DNA of 9,257 bases from the NCBI GenBank assembly GCA_900553215.1, contig USCJ01000047.1, positions 1-9,257 of the forward strand, in the 5' to 3' direction. This document shows positions 1 to 6,991 of the stretch, piece after piece. Below the pieces are notes generated by a model, which did not search any database, had not been told where the DNA came from, and was given only the letters and a program-made list of their open reading frames with translations. Numbering within the stretch: the stretch's first letter is position 1; each line of letters starts with the position of its first letter. The position numbers were made by a program, and so were the translations under genes. Source of the DNA: an uncultured Collinsella sp. (GTDB taxonomy: Bacteria > Actinomycetota > Coriobacteriia > Coriobacteriales > Coriobacteriaceae).

Positions 1-28
1 AGGGACGCTGCTTCAATTGTGAGCGACT

Positions 29-883
29 CTAGCGCCCCGGCATGTCGCCGTACGGGCGATTGGGCGCGCTCGGGAAGGCATCGCTTCCATATTGGAGCAG
101 ATACTGCTGAACGACGAGGTCAATTGCCGCGAGCGCCCCGTATTTGCCCGTGTCGTTGGCATTCGACTCGCCGCACTGCATGATGAAGGCGGCCTGATTC
201 CAATATGGGTTCGAGGCGTTTTGCGTGATTGCCAGCACGGAGCACTTGCTATCCCTGATGCTGTTGCAGACATCGACATATCGAATGGGATAGCTGCCCC
301 CAACGCTGCAGATGATCGCCAGGTCCTCGGGCTGGAGGGATTGGGCACATGCAAGCTGGGAGGCTTGATCCAGATACAGGTCCATGACCTTTCCCATAGA
401 AAACAGCTTGTTCTGAAGGTAGCGTCCAGTATCCCAAAGAAAATGATGGGAAAAGAACGCGACTCGGCGGCAATTATGAATTGCATAGGCGATTTTTGGA
501 AGTTCGGCCAGGTTTTTCTCGGAAATGGTCGCGGCGATGTTTTGCTGAGCTTCCCTCGCATATTCAAGAAACGTCGCGTGCGGGTTCGCGGTGAGATTGC
601 AAAAGAAGCGCTGGGAGTAGTCGTAGCTGATGGGATAGTCGACCCCGAGCGCGTCATGCATCTCTTTGAAGCTCTCGTAGCCTAAGAATCGGCAAAAACG
701 CGAGACGGAAGCCTTCGAGACGTAGCACATATCGGCGATCTGCGCGATGGACATGTCCTTGAGCGCGTCGTAGTTTTCCAACATCTTGACGGCTATCTGA
801 TAGTTGTTGTCGCGCTGCATGCTGGTGTCTATATAGCTGAGGAGCTTTTCCCCAACAGAGCCCATCGGGTTGGCACAATTCAA
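29..883 (-). CDS. MurR/RpiR family transcriptional regulator
   Basis: The 284-residue product has the RpiR architecture: an N-terminal helix-turn-helix (about residues 44-80, with SIAQIADMCYVSKASVSRFC and LGYESFKEM) and a C-terminal SIS sugar-phosphate-binding domain (about 130-265, with the SVGGS loop near 193-197). RpiR proteins sense phosphosugars and usually control the adjacent sugar operon. The divergent position next to a PTS/glycosidase operon suggests it controls that operon and perhaps itself. The start is TTG at 883: a GGGAG Shine-Dalgarno lies 7 nt upstream, whereas the in-frame ATG at 865 has none. The N-terminus of the HTH domain fits either start. Base composition is visibly less GC-rich than the operon it faces. 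The family call is firm; the ligand (probably the phosphorylated disaccharide or a 6-phosphosugar product) is inferred. Confidence 0.93.
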   Translation of the reverse strand: MNCANPMGSVGEKLLSYIDTSMQRDNNYQIAVKMLENYDALKDMSIAQIADMCYVSKASVSRFCRFLGYESFKEMHDALGVDYPISYDYSQRFFCNLTANPHATFLEYAREAQQNIAATISEKNLAELPKIAYAIHNCRRVAFFSHHFLWDTGRYLQNKLFSMGKVMDLYLDQASQLACAQSLQPEDLAIICSVGGSYPIRYVDVCNSIRDSKCSVLAITQNASNPYWNQAAFIMQCGESNANDTGKYGALAAIDLVVQQYLLQYGSDAFPSAPNRPYGDMPGR

Positions 884-928
884 GAGTCCACTCCCATCAG
901 ACGTTTCAAAACCATTAAATACCAGCGG

Positions 929-945
929 GTTTCATATCGTGAAAC
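929..945. promoter_or_regulatory. candidate operator palindrome for the RpiR-type regulator
   Basis: GTTTCA and TGAAAC form a perfect 6-bp inverted repeat around a 5-nt centre (TATCG), in the gap between the divergent regulator and the sugar operon. A further GTTTCA half-site lies at 903-908. RpiR-family operators are commonly GAAA/TTTC-type inverted repeats, and the position suits repression of both directions. Binding by this regulator is inferred, not shown. Confidence 0.5.
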
Positions 946-1028
946 TCATGTCTCCATTCTGTAACATCGGTGTCCAGGATGGAACGCAAAACCCTGTGCA
1001 TTCGTGTTGTACTCAATGGTAACAGGAG

Positions 1029-1046
1029 CCGGGCGATTAAGCCCGG
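1029..1046 (+). other. leader hairpin upstream of the sugar operon
   Basis: CCGGGC and GCCCGG form a 6-bp perfect stem with a 6-nt GATTAA loop, 26 nt before the start codon of the first operon gene. No T-run follows, so it is not an intrinsic terminator. It could stabilise the 5' end of the mRNA or be incidental. The rest of the 884-1072 gap has no -35/-10 pair that I can call with confidence. Confidence 0.3.
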
Positions 1047-1072
1047 ATGCGGATACATGAAAGGGAGATTGC

Positions 1073-2347
1073 ATGGCACATCAGTCGACTTCGGTATTTC
1101 CCGAGACGTTTCTCTGGGGCGTCGCGACCGCTGCGCACCAGGTTGAAGGCAACAACGTGAACAGCGACACGTGGCTGTTCGAGAATGTTGAGGACACGGC
1201 GTTCATGGAGCCTTCTGGCGACGCGATGGACCACTACCATCGTTTCCGCGAGGATATCGCCCTTATCGCATCTCTTGGCCTCACCTCCTATCGTCTGAGT
1301 GTCGAGTGGTCGCGCATCGAGCCGGCGCGCGGCTTGTTCTCCAAAGCAGAGCTCGCGCACTATCGCGAAGTGCTCCAGTGCTGCCGTGACAACGGTCTCA
1401 AGACGATCGTCACACTCCATCATTTCACGTCGCCGATCTGGCTGCTCGCCCAAGGCGGCTGGGAGTCGCCCGAGACTCCCTCCCTTTTCGCGCGGTACTG
1501 CGCGCGTGTGGTCGAGAAGATGGGCGATTTGATGGACTACGCATGCACCATGAACGAGCCAAACCTGGCATGGCTCTTGGCTGATGTCGGGGCCACGTCG
1601 CGCAACGCCTCCGATCGCGCTGAGGACCCCATGTTCCGCAGCGTCGCCAAGGCGTTGGGAGTCGAGCCGGCATCCCTGGCCCAATTCCAGTTCGCAGCCA
1701 CCGAGCGGGCGTTCGATGTGAAGCTCGCCGCTCACAAGGCTGCCGTTGACGCCGTGCATGCAATCCGTCCCGATCTCCCGGCAGGTTGGACGCTCGTGGG
1801 AAGTCCCTTTAAGGCGGCTCCCGGTGGCGAGGAGCGCGCCGCAGCTGCCCGCGAGGAGATTCGCGATCGCTTTTACCGTGCTTCCGCAGGCGATGATTTC
1901 GTGGGTATCCAGACGTACTCGCGCTCGTGGTACGGCGCGGATTGCCCGGTTGACCCGCCTGCCGGCGTGGAGCTCACCCAGCGCGATGAGGAGTTTTATC
2001 CCGAGGCCATCGAGGAGAGCCTGCGAGCTGCTTGGGACCAGTCGGGCACGCCTCTGTTCGTCACCGAAAACGGCATAGCTTCCGAGGACGACGAGCAGAG
2101 AGAGCGCTTTTTGGATCGGGCTGTCGCCGGTGTGGGGCGTTGCGTCCGCGACGGTATCCCGGTCTTGGGATACACCTGCTGGTCCGCGTTTGACAATTTC
2201 GAGTGGGTTTTCGGGTATGGCCCGAAGTACGGGATCATCTCCGTCGACCGCGAGACACAACGCCGCACCGTAAAGCCAAGCGCTACACACCTGGGAAGCA
2301 TAGCGCGCTGTAACGGTGCCTGCGTCGAGATCGGTGATGCCCGATGA
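1073..2347 (+). CDS. glycoside hydrolase family 1 beta-glycosidase (non-phospho type pocket)
   Basis: The 424-residue cytoplasmic protein has no signal peptide and carries the GH1 TIM-barrel landmarks in order: FLWGVATAAHQVEG (13-26), SYRLSVEWSRI (72-82), TLHHF (114-118), the acid/base NEP (Glu162), the nucleophile TENG (Glu332) and WSAFDNFEW (370-378). The NFEW motif is typical of beta-glucosidases acting on unphosphorylated sugars; the Ser/Lys/Tyr phosphate site of 6-phospho-beta-glycosidases is absent, although the operon's transporter delivers phosphosugars. It starts at ATG 1073 behind GGGAG (1063-1067). The stop overlaps the next gene's start by ATGA, so the two are translationally coupled. 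At 424 residues it is slightly short for GH1 (usually 440-480) but looks intact. The family is certain. Specificity (beta-glucoside, galactoside or an amino-sugar glycoside) cannot be read from the sequence. Confidence 0.93.
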   Translation: MAHQSTSVFPETFLWGVATAAHQVEGNNVNSDTWLFENVEDTAFMEPSGDAMDHYHRFREDIALIASLGLTSYRLSVEWSRIEPARGLFSKAELAHYREVLQCCRDNGLKTIVTLHHFTSPIWLLAQGGWESPETPSLFARYCARVVEKMGDLMDYACTMNEPNLAWLLADVGATSRNASDRAEDPMFRSVAKALGVEPASLAQFQFAATERAFDVKLAAHKAAVDAVHAIRPDLPAGWTLVGSPFKAAPGGEERAAAAREEIRDRFYRASAGDDFVGIQTYSRSWYGADCPVDPPAGVELTQRDEEFYPEAIEESLRAAWDQSGTPLFVTENGIASEDDEQRERFLDRAVAGVGRCVRDGIPVLGYTCWSAFDNFEWVFGYGPKYGIISVDRETQRRTVKPSATHLGSIARCNGACVEIGDAR

Positions 2348-3111
2348 AGCGCCTGCTGATACGCGCCGACGACCTTGGCTACTCTCGGGGCGTCAACTAC
2401 GGCATCGTCGATTCGGTCCGCGGCGGACTCGTCGGGTCAGTCGGGGTCATGACCAACATGGAATCCGTGGACCACGGCCTCGAATTGCTCGACGGGCTCG
2501 ACGTGTGCCTTGGCCAGCACACGAACATCTGCGTCGGCAGGCCGCTTACCGACCCTGCGCTCATTCCGAGTCTCTGTGGACCGGATGGCATGTTCAAGCC
2601 GAGCGGGGCGTATCGGGACGCCATGAAGCGGGGAATCGACTTCGTGGTGCTCGATGAGGTCGTCTTGGAGATCGAGGCTCAGTATCGAAAGTTCGTATCG
2701 CTTGTGGATAGAGAACCCTCCTACTTTGAGGGTCATGCGGTGGCGAGCCCGGCGTTTTATAAGGGGTTGGAGATCGTGGCGGAGCGCCACGGACTGCCGC
2801 TGTTCCCGATGGGCGCGCCGGGGGAAGCGGTCACGTTCAAGAGCACGCGTGTCGCTGCGTACATGCCCACAGATTTTCGCGCCTATGAGATGGATCCGTT
2901 CTCGGCGGTGCGCGGCGCCGTCGAGAATGCGAACGACGACGCGTGCACCCTCATGGTGTTCCATCCGGGTTATATCGATGCCTATCTCATGGACCACTCG
3001 AGCATGATGACGGCGCGGGCGCGTGAGGCGTCGATGCTTTGCGATCCCGCAACCCGTGAATGGCTGGTGAGTCAGGACATCGCGTTGGTGACATACGACG
3101 ATCTGAGCTAA
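2344..3111 (+). CDS. ChbG/HpnK (YdjC) family carbohydrate deacetylase
   Basis: The 255-residue protein belongs to the YdjC/ChbG family of metal-dependent deacetylases. E. coli ChbG removes one acetyl group from chitobiose-6-phosphate so that a phospho-glycosidase can cleave it. Visible motifs are RADDLGYS (7-14; Asp9/Asp10 catalytic base and metal ligand), GQHTNI (His59), YFEGHAVAS (His131) and MVFHPGY (His207), which match the family's Asp-His-His metal site and the C-terminal His-Pro-Gly. The classical second block is usually richer in histidine (HHH/HxH); here only His131 is seen. The start overlaps the upstream GH1 stop (ATGA), and the next GH1 gene begins 17 nt after its stop, so all three are probably co-translated. 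The role inferred from context is deacetylation of an N-acetylated phosphodisaccharide before hydrolysis. Other members of the family act on other acetylated sugars. Confidence 0.88.
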   Translation: MKRLLIRADDLGYSRGVNYGIVDSVRGGLVGSVGVMTNMESVDHGLELLDGLDVCLGQHTNICVGRPLTDPALIPSLCGPDGMFKPSGAYRDAMKRGIDFVVLDEVVLEIEAQYRKFVSLVDREPSYFEGHAVASPAFYKGLEIVAERHGLPLFPMGAPGEAVTFKSTRVAAYMPTDFRAYEMDPFSAVRGAVENANDDACTLMVFHPGYIDAYLMDHSSMMTARAREASMLCDPATREWLVSQDIALVTYDDLS

Positions 3112-3128
3112 GGAGAAAGGTGGCAAGT

Positions 3129-4514
3129 ATGGCAAACAGGTTTCCCGATGGATTCCTATGGGGTGCGTCGACGAGCGCATTTCAGGTAGAGGGCGCCTGG
3201 GGGGAGGGCGGCCGAGGCAAGTCGACGACCGATCGCGGCTTCGGCATCCCCGGAATCACAGATGGCAGCGTGGCGTCCGACCACTACCATCGCTGGAAAG
3301 AGGATGTCGACCTCATGGCCGAACTCGGACTCAAGACGTACCGCATGAGCTTCTCGTGGTGTCGCATTATGCCCGGTGCGACTTGCGAGCCGAATCCCGA
3401 AGCCCTGGCGTTCTACGACGGTCTGATCGATTACCTTCTGGAAAAGGGCATCGAGCCCTTTGTGACGTTGTATCACTTCGAGTGCCCCCAAGCACTCGTC
3501 GACGAGTTCGGCGGATGGTTAGATCGCAGGATGATCGATGCCTTCGCCCGCTACGCAGAGGTCTGCTTTAGGCACTTTAAGGGCCGTGTAAAGCTGTGGG
3601 CGACTATCAACGAGCAGCTTATCGCGACGGCGTCGTCGGTGAACACCGGGGATACCGAGACCGACCCCAAGAGACATCAGGGCAATACCTATCAGATGAG
3701 TTACCACATGTCTCTCGCAGAGCACCGTGCTTTCGAGCTTTTGCACTCAATCGATCCCGAGGCGAAGATCGGGCCGGTCTGTGCCATCCAGGTGACCTAT
3801 CCGCTCAGCAGCTCGCCTGCAGATGTGATGGCGGCGCTCAATGCCGAGGAGATGGAGCAGTTCTACATGCTCGACATGAGCGTGCGTGGATCGTATTCCC
3901 CGTATGCGGCGAGCTATCTCAAGCGCGAGGGGTTCTATCCCGCGGTCGAGCCCGAGGACGATGCGGTCCTGCACGGGTCGACGCCCGATTTCATCGGCAT
4001 TAACTATTACTCCAGCAGCTGCGTCAAGGAGCGCACCGAGCCCATCGTATTCGGTGGCTTCCCGCCTTGGGGCGCGGGCGACTTCGTCCTCTGCGACAAC
4101 CCGAGGCTCGAGAAGACCGAGTGGATGCCCAACGGCCTCGACCCCATCGGGCTGTCGATCGGCATGCGCAAGGTGCATGACCGCTACGGCCTGCCCATGA
4201 TCATCACCGAGAACGGCATGGCTTTGAGCGAGGAGCCCGATGAGTCCGGCGCGATTCACGACGAGCAGCGTATCGCCTATCTCTCCGCGCATATCGCCCA
4301 GGTCGGCGAGCTTATCGAGCAGGGTTATCCCATCTTTGGGTATTGTCCGTGGAGCTTTGTCGATGTGGTCTCCAGTCATCAGGGCTTCGCCAAGCGCTAT
4401 GGCCTTGTATACGTGGATCGCACCGATGACGACATCAGGACTTGCGACCGGATTCGCAAGGACAGCTTCTATTGGTATCAGAAGGTCATCGCGGGCAATC
4501 AGCTGCCCGAATAA
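3129..4514 (+). CDS. glycoside hydrolase family 1 6-phospho-beta-glycosidase
   Basis: The 461-residue GH1 enzyme hydrolyses 6-phospho-beta-glycosides delivered by the PTS. It shows FPDGFLWGASTSAFQVEGAW at the N-terminus, SDHYHRWKEDV, the acid/base in TINEQ (Glu162), the nucleophile in ITENG (Glu361), and a C-terminal segment around 412-430 where Ser416 (or Ser415), Lys422 and Tyr424 in AKRYG match the phosphate-binding Ser/Lys/Tyr of 6-phospho-beta-glucosidases and LacG. The acid/base motif is NEQ rather than NEP or NEI; the catalytic Glu is kept. The ATG at 3129 gives the usual family N-terminus. An in-frame GTG at 3120 is a possible alternative, and the leader TAAGGAGAAAGGTGG offers Shine-Dalgarno pairing for either. 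A further in-frame ATG at 3060 lies inside the upstream gene and is unlikely. The PTS gene follows 66 nt later. 6-phosphoglucoside, 6-phosphogalactoside and deacetylated chitobiose-6-phosphate are all possible substrates. Confidence 0.93.
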   Translation: MANRFPDGFLWGASTSAFQVEGAWGEGGRGKSTTDRGFGIPGITDGSVASDHYHRWKEDVDLMAELGLKTYRMSFSWCRIMPGATCEPNPEALAFYDGLIDYLLEKGIEPFVTLYHFECPQALVDEFGGWLDRRMIDAFARYAEVCFRHFKGRVKLWATINEQLIATASSVNTGDTETDPKRHQGNTYQMSYHMSLAEHRAFELLHSIDPEAKIGPVCAIQVTYPLSSSPADVMAALNAEEMEQFYMLDMSVRGSYSPYAASYLKREGFYPAVEPEDDAVLHGSTPDFIGINYYSSSCVKERTEPIVFGGFPPWGAGDFVLCDNPRLEKTEWMPNGLDPIGLSIGMRKVHDRYGLPMIITENGMALSEEPDESGAIHDEQRIAYLSAHIAQVGELIEQGYPIFGYCPWSFVDVVSSHQGFAKRYGLVYVDRTDDDIRTCDRIRKDSFYWYQKVIAGNQLPE

Positions 4515-4580
4515 ACGCAGGTTTTCCGGTTGGCGCGAAGTCGCCGATGGGGGATAGAAAGAAACGGGAAAGGAAGTACC

Positions 4581-6011
4581 ATGGCAGATAACAAGCGTAT
4601 CGCCGAGGATATCCTCAAGGCGGTGGGCGGCCCGAAGAACGTGACTTCGGCGACCCACTGCATGACGAGGCTCCGCCTTGTGCTCAAGGACGAGTCCAGC
4701 ATCGACGATGACGAAGTCAAGGCCGTTGACGGCGTGATGGGCATTGTCCACGGCGGTCAGCAGTATCAGATCATCGTGGGGACGAACGTGCCCAGGGTGT
4801 ACGCGGAGTTCTGCTCACTTGCCAACGTCAACGAGCTCGAGGCGGTTGAGGACGCCGAGGCTGCCGCCGCCGACGTCGAGCTTGTCGGCAAGAAGAAGCT
4901 TACGCCCATGCAGATCCTGAAGAACGTCGTCGGTTACATGGCGGGATGCATGACCCCGATGATCCCGGTGCTGCTCACGGGCGGTCTCGCAAATGCGATC
5001 AATGCCCTGTGCGGTCCGCAGCTCCTGGGCCTGTACCCCGCGGAGAGCGACATCTACGTGCTCTTCGACTTCATCTACGATGCCGCCCTGTACTTCATGC
5101 CTATCCTCGCGGGCGTCAACGCGGCGAAGCAACTTGGCATCAACGGTATGCTCGGCGGATTTATCGGCTGCATCCTCATGTCGCCGGATTTCGCCGCAAT
5201 CATCGCCGAGGGTAAGGCGTTTACCGTCTTCGGCATCCCCTGCAACACGTCTGCCGCCTATGCCCAGACTGTCCTGCCCATCATGATGTCCGTTCCGCTG
5301 TTCGCTGTTGTTTATAAGTTTGTCGGTAAGCACATGCCCGACATGCTCTCAACCGTGTTCACGCCCATTTTGAGCCTCCTTGTCACCTCGCCGTTCATCC
5401 TGTGCCTGCTCGCCCCCTTCGGTACGATTGTGGGCAACGCCATCAGCGGCGGCCTTGCCTGGTTCGGTATGAATACCGGATTCTTCGGTGTCGGCGTGAT
5501 CGCCGCCCTTTGGGAGTTCCTCGTCATGAGCGGTATGCATCTGGCCCTTATGATGCCCATGATGGCCTCGTTCTTCGAGACTGGCGAGATGACCGGTGTC
5601 ATGCTCGCGGGTAGCTTCGCCACGTGGGCATGCTTCGGCGTCGCCCTCGGTGCGGCTCTTCGACTCAAAGGTAAGGCGGAGCGCGGCAACGCCTTCGGCG
5701 CCTTCGTATCCGGTATCTTGGGCGGCGTTACCGAGCCTGTGCTCTATGGCATCTGCCTGTCTCACGTGCGCTGTTTCGGCGCCTTGATGGTCGGTAGCTT
5801 TGTCGGCGGTGCGTATGCTGGTATCGCCAATCTCACCCAGTACGTCATCACCTCTGCGAACTTCCTGTCCGTCCTGAGCTATGTGGGCGGCACCAACGCC
5901 AATTTCATCCAGGGTATTATCGCGAGCCTCATTTCCCTGGTCGTCGCAGCTGTGTGCACGTATCTCTTCGGCTTTAGCAAGAAGGAACTCGATCAGGCAA
6001 ACGCCAAATAG
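4581..6011 (+). CDS. PTS transporter EIIBC, glucose/beta-glucoside family
   Basis: The 476-residue membrane permease carries out phosphoenolpyruvate-dependent uptake and phosphorylation of a sugar. The N-terminal EIIB domain (about 1-85) has the phosphocysteine in THCMTRLR (Cys27) and the VDGVMGIVHGGQQYQIIVG segment typical of the glucoside branch. After a linker, EIIC (about 110-470) is strongly hydrophobic with many membrane segments and contains GILGGVTEPVLYGI, the substrate-site motif (GITEP type). The protein ends at FSKKELDQANAK, so there is no fused EIIA and phosphate must come from an EIIA encoded elsewhere. The start at ATG 4581 is preceded by AAAGGAAG; an upstream in-frame ATG (4530) would add residues unlike EIIB. 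It is the last gene of the operon. The MurNAc transporter MurP has the same domain plan and an RpiR-type regulator, but no MurQ etherase is present, so a beta-glycoside is the better guess. Confidence 0.93.
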   Translation: MADNKRIAEDILKAVGGPKNVTSATHCMTRLRLVLKDESSIDDDEVKAVDGVMGIVHGGQQYQIIVGTNVPRVYAEFCSLANVNELEAVEDAEAAAADVELVGKKKLTPMQILKNVVGYMAGCMTPMIPVLLTGGLANAINALCGPQLLGLYPAESDIYVLFDFIYDAALYFMPILAGVNAAKQLGINGMLGGFIGCILMSPDFAAIIAEGKAFTVFGIPCNTSAAYAQTVLPIMMSVPLFAVVYKFVGKHMPDMLSTVFTPILSLLVTSPFILCLLAPFGTIVGNAISGGLAWFGMNTGFFGVGVIAALWEFLVMSGMHLALMMPMMASFFETGEMTGVMLAGSFATWACFGVALGAALRLKGKAERGNAFGAFVSGILGGVTEPVLYGICLSHVRCFGALMVGSFVGGAYAGIANLTQYVITSANFLSVLSYVGGTNANFIQGIIASLISLVVAAVCTYLFGFSKKELDQANAK

Positions 6012-6069
6012 CATTGAGCCCTTGCTCCTTTAGAGGGAAACTCCATGATTGATGCAGCCTGAAATAGCC

Positions 6070-6097
6070 CGCGCCTCGCTCTCTCGAGTGGGGCGCG
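6070..6097 (+). terminator. weak candidate terminator after the sugar operon
   Basis: CGCGCCTCGCTC (6070-6081) pairs with GAGTGGGGCGCG (6086-6097) over 12 bp, including two G-U pairs, around a TCTC loop. It lies 58 nt after the EIIBC stop. The tail (CGCGTCTTGCCTTCT) is only mildly T-rich, so termination efficiency is uncertain. The right arm abuts the end of the istB remnant. Confidence 0.4.
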
Positions 6098-6361
6098 CGT
6101 CTTGCCTTCTATCACGCATGCGTGGCCGACGGCTATCGCGAGGTGGGTTTCCCTTCGGCCCGTCTGCCCATGGAACGTGGGGCCCTGCGCTGCCTCGACG
6201 AACGACAGCGTTTTCGGGTGGTTCGCGCCATAGCTGTCGGGAAAGGCTGCCTGCGTGAAGTCGTGCCCTTCGAACGACTTCACGCAGGGGAATTTCGCCT
6301 TCCTGAACAGCCTTGCGCGCTTGGATTCCTTCCGGACCGCCATCTCATGCTCGATGAGCTC
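6092..6361 (-). pseudogene. istB: IS21-family helper ATPase (IstB) remnant
   Basis: Read on the minus strand, about 90 codons resemble the N-terminal to Walker A part of IstB: LIEHEMAVRKESKRARLFRK, then KFPCVKSFEGHDF, FPDSYG, LSFVEAAQ, and a Walker A region FHGQTGRRETHLAIAVGHAC. Intact IstB proteins have GxTGRGKTHLA here; the GKT is changed to RET, so ATP binding should be lost. The frame is open from 6541 to 5993, but residues outside this block do not look like IstB. The rest of IstB (Walker B onward), the partner transposase IstA and the IS ends are not visible. This is a decayed fragment of an old insertion between the sugar operon and luxS. Boundaries are approximate. Confidence 0.7.
6250..6288. 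repeat. perfect 15-bp inverted repeat inside the istB remnant
   Basis: CCTGCGTGAAGTCGT (6250-6264) and ACGACTTCACGCAGG (6274-6288) are exact reverse complements separated by 9 nt (GCCCTTCGA). No T-run follows on either strand. In the minus-strand istB frame it covers the conserved CVKSFEGHDFTQ region, so it arises from codons of a conserved protein segment. Confidence 0.75.
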
Positions 6362-6362
6362 G

Positions 6363-6399
6363 CTCGTCCCGGGCAGCTTATTTGGGACGGGGCTTTTTT
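6363..6399 (+). terminator. Rho-independent terminator just upstream of luxS
   Basis: CTCGTCCC (6363-6370) pairs with GGGACGGG (6384-6391), one pair being T-G, around a 13-nt loop, followed by GC and six T (6394-6399). The orientation is plus strand, so it would insulate luxS from read-through of the sugar operon. Confidence 0.6.
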
Positions 6400-6411
6400 G
6401 ACTGGTATGAT
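6382..6411 (+). promoter_or_regulatory. candidate luxS promoter with extended -10
   Basis: TATGAT (6406-6411) is preceded by TG one base away (TGGTATGAT), an extended -10. A weak -35, TTGGGA (6382-6387), lies 18 nt upstream. The predicted start is near 6418, giving a leader of about 55 nt. The -35 lies inside the terminator stem. The luxS Shine-Dalgarno is the GAGAGG at about 6460-6466. Confidence 0.5.
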
Positions 6412-6473
6412 TGGTGCGACCATTCGAACCGGCTAAAAGAGTTCCGTCCCAATGACTATCGAGAGGATCTGCC

Positions 6474-6962
6474 ATGGAGCGCATCGCCAGCTTTTCCGTT
6501 GACCATCTGCTGCTTGAGCCCGGCGTGTATGTGAGCCGCATCTACCGCGACCCGGCGACCGGTGCTGCCGTCACCACGTTTGACCTGCGCCTGACCACGC
6601 CCAACAAAGAGCCGGTAATGAACACGGCCGAGTGCCATACCATCGAGCACCTGGGCGCGACGTTTCTTCGTAACCATGCCGAGTGGTCGAGCCGCATTGT
6701 CTACTTTGGCCCCATGGGTTGCCGCACGGGCTTTTACCTCGTCGTATTTGGCGAAGTGACGAGCGAGGAGATCCTGCCGCTCGTGCGTGAGCTGTTCGAG
6801 TTTGTCGCCGACTTTGAGGGCGATGTCCCCGGTGCCGCTCCCGAGGAGTGCGGCAACTACCTGGACCAGAACCTCCCCATGGCCAACTGGCTTGCGCGCC
6901 GTTATCTCGACCGCGACCTGGCCGATATCGACGAGAAGCACCTGCACTATCAGCAGGCGTAA
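6474..6962 (+). CDS. luxS: S-ribosylhomocysteine lyase LuxS
   Basis: The 162-residue LuxS cleaves S-ribosylhomocysteine to homocysteine and DPD, the precursor of autoinducer-2, in the activated methyl cycle. The whole family pattern is present: SFSVDHLLLEPGVYVSR at the N-terminus, the zinc and catalytic motif ECHTIEH (His55, Glu58, His59), GPMGCRTGFY with catalytic Cys83, and ECGNYLDQNL with the third zinc ligand Cys126. Length and N-terminus match the family, and no active-site residue is missing. The start at ATG 6474 follows GAGAGGATC. It appears monocistronic, with terminators on both sides. No pfs (SAH nucleosidase) gene is next to it in this window. Confidence 0.98.
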   Translation: MERIASFSVDHLLLEPGVYVSRIYRDPATGAAVTTFDLRLTTPNKEPVMNTAECHTIEHLGATFLRNHAEWSSRIVYFGPMGCRTGFYLVVFGEVTSEEILPLVRELFEFVADFEGDVPGAAPEECGNYLDQNLPMANWLARRYLDRDLADIDEKHLHYQQA

Positions 6963-6991
6963 GGGCTTTATCGCCCAAAACGCGCGCATTG

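Noticed and set aside
92..685. Plus-strand open frame (197 codons) opposite the RpiR-type regulator
   Set aside because: The regulator on the other strand has clear HTH and SIS motifs; this frame has none.
1037..2290. Long minus-strand open frame (417 codons) opposite the first GH1 gene
   Set aside because: Its translation matches no family I know, has no plausible ribosome-binding site, and lies antisense to a clear GH1 gene; long antisense frames are expected in high-GC DNA.
3747..4751. Minus-strand open frame (334 codons) across the second GH1 gene and the EIIBC start
   Set aside because: It is antisense to two well-supported genes, spans their intergenic gap, and is low-complexity in style with no recognisable motif.
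4581..6011. Reading the EIIBC/regulator pair as the MurNAc system MurP/MurR
   Set aside because: Domain plan and regulator type fit, but no MurQ-type etherase is present and the operon instead encodes two glycosidases and a deacetylase.
5349..6014. Minus-strand open frame (221 codons) opposite EIIBC
   Set aside because: The composition is rich in charged residues, mirroring the hydrophobic codons of the real membrane gene; no family features.
6418..6473. SAM/SAH-type riboswitch in the luxS leader
   Set aside because: The predicted leader is only about 55 nt and shows no recognisable riboswitch core.
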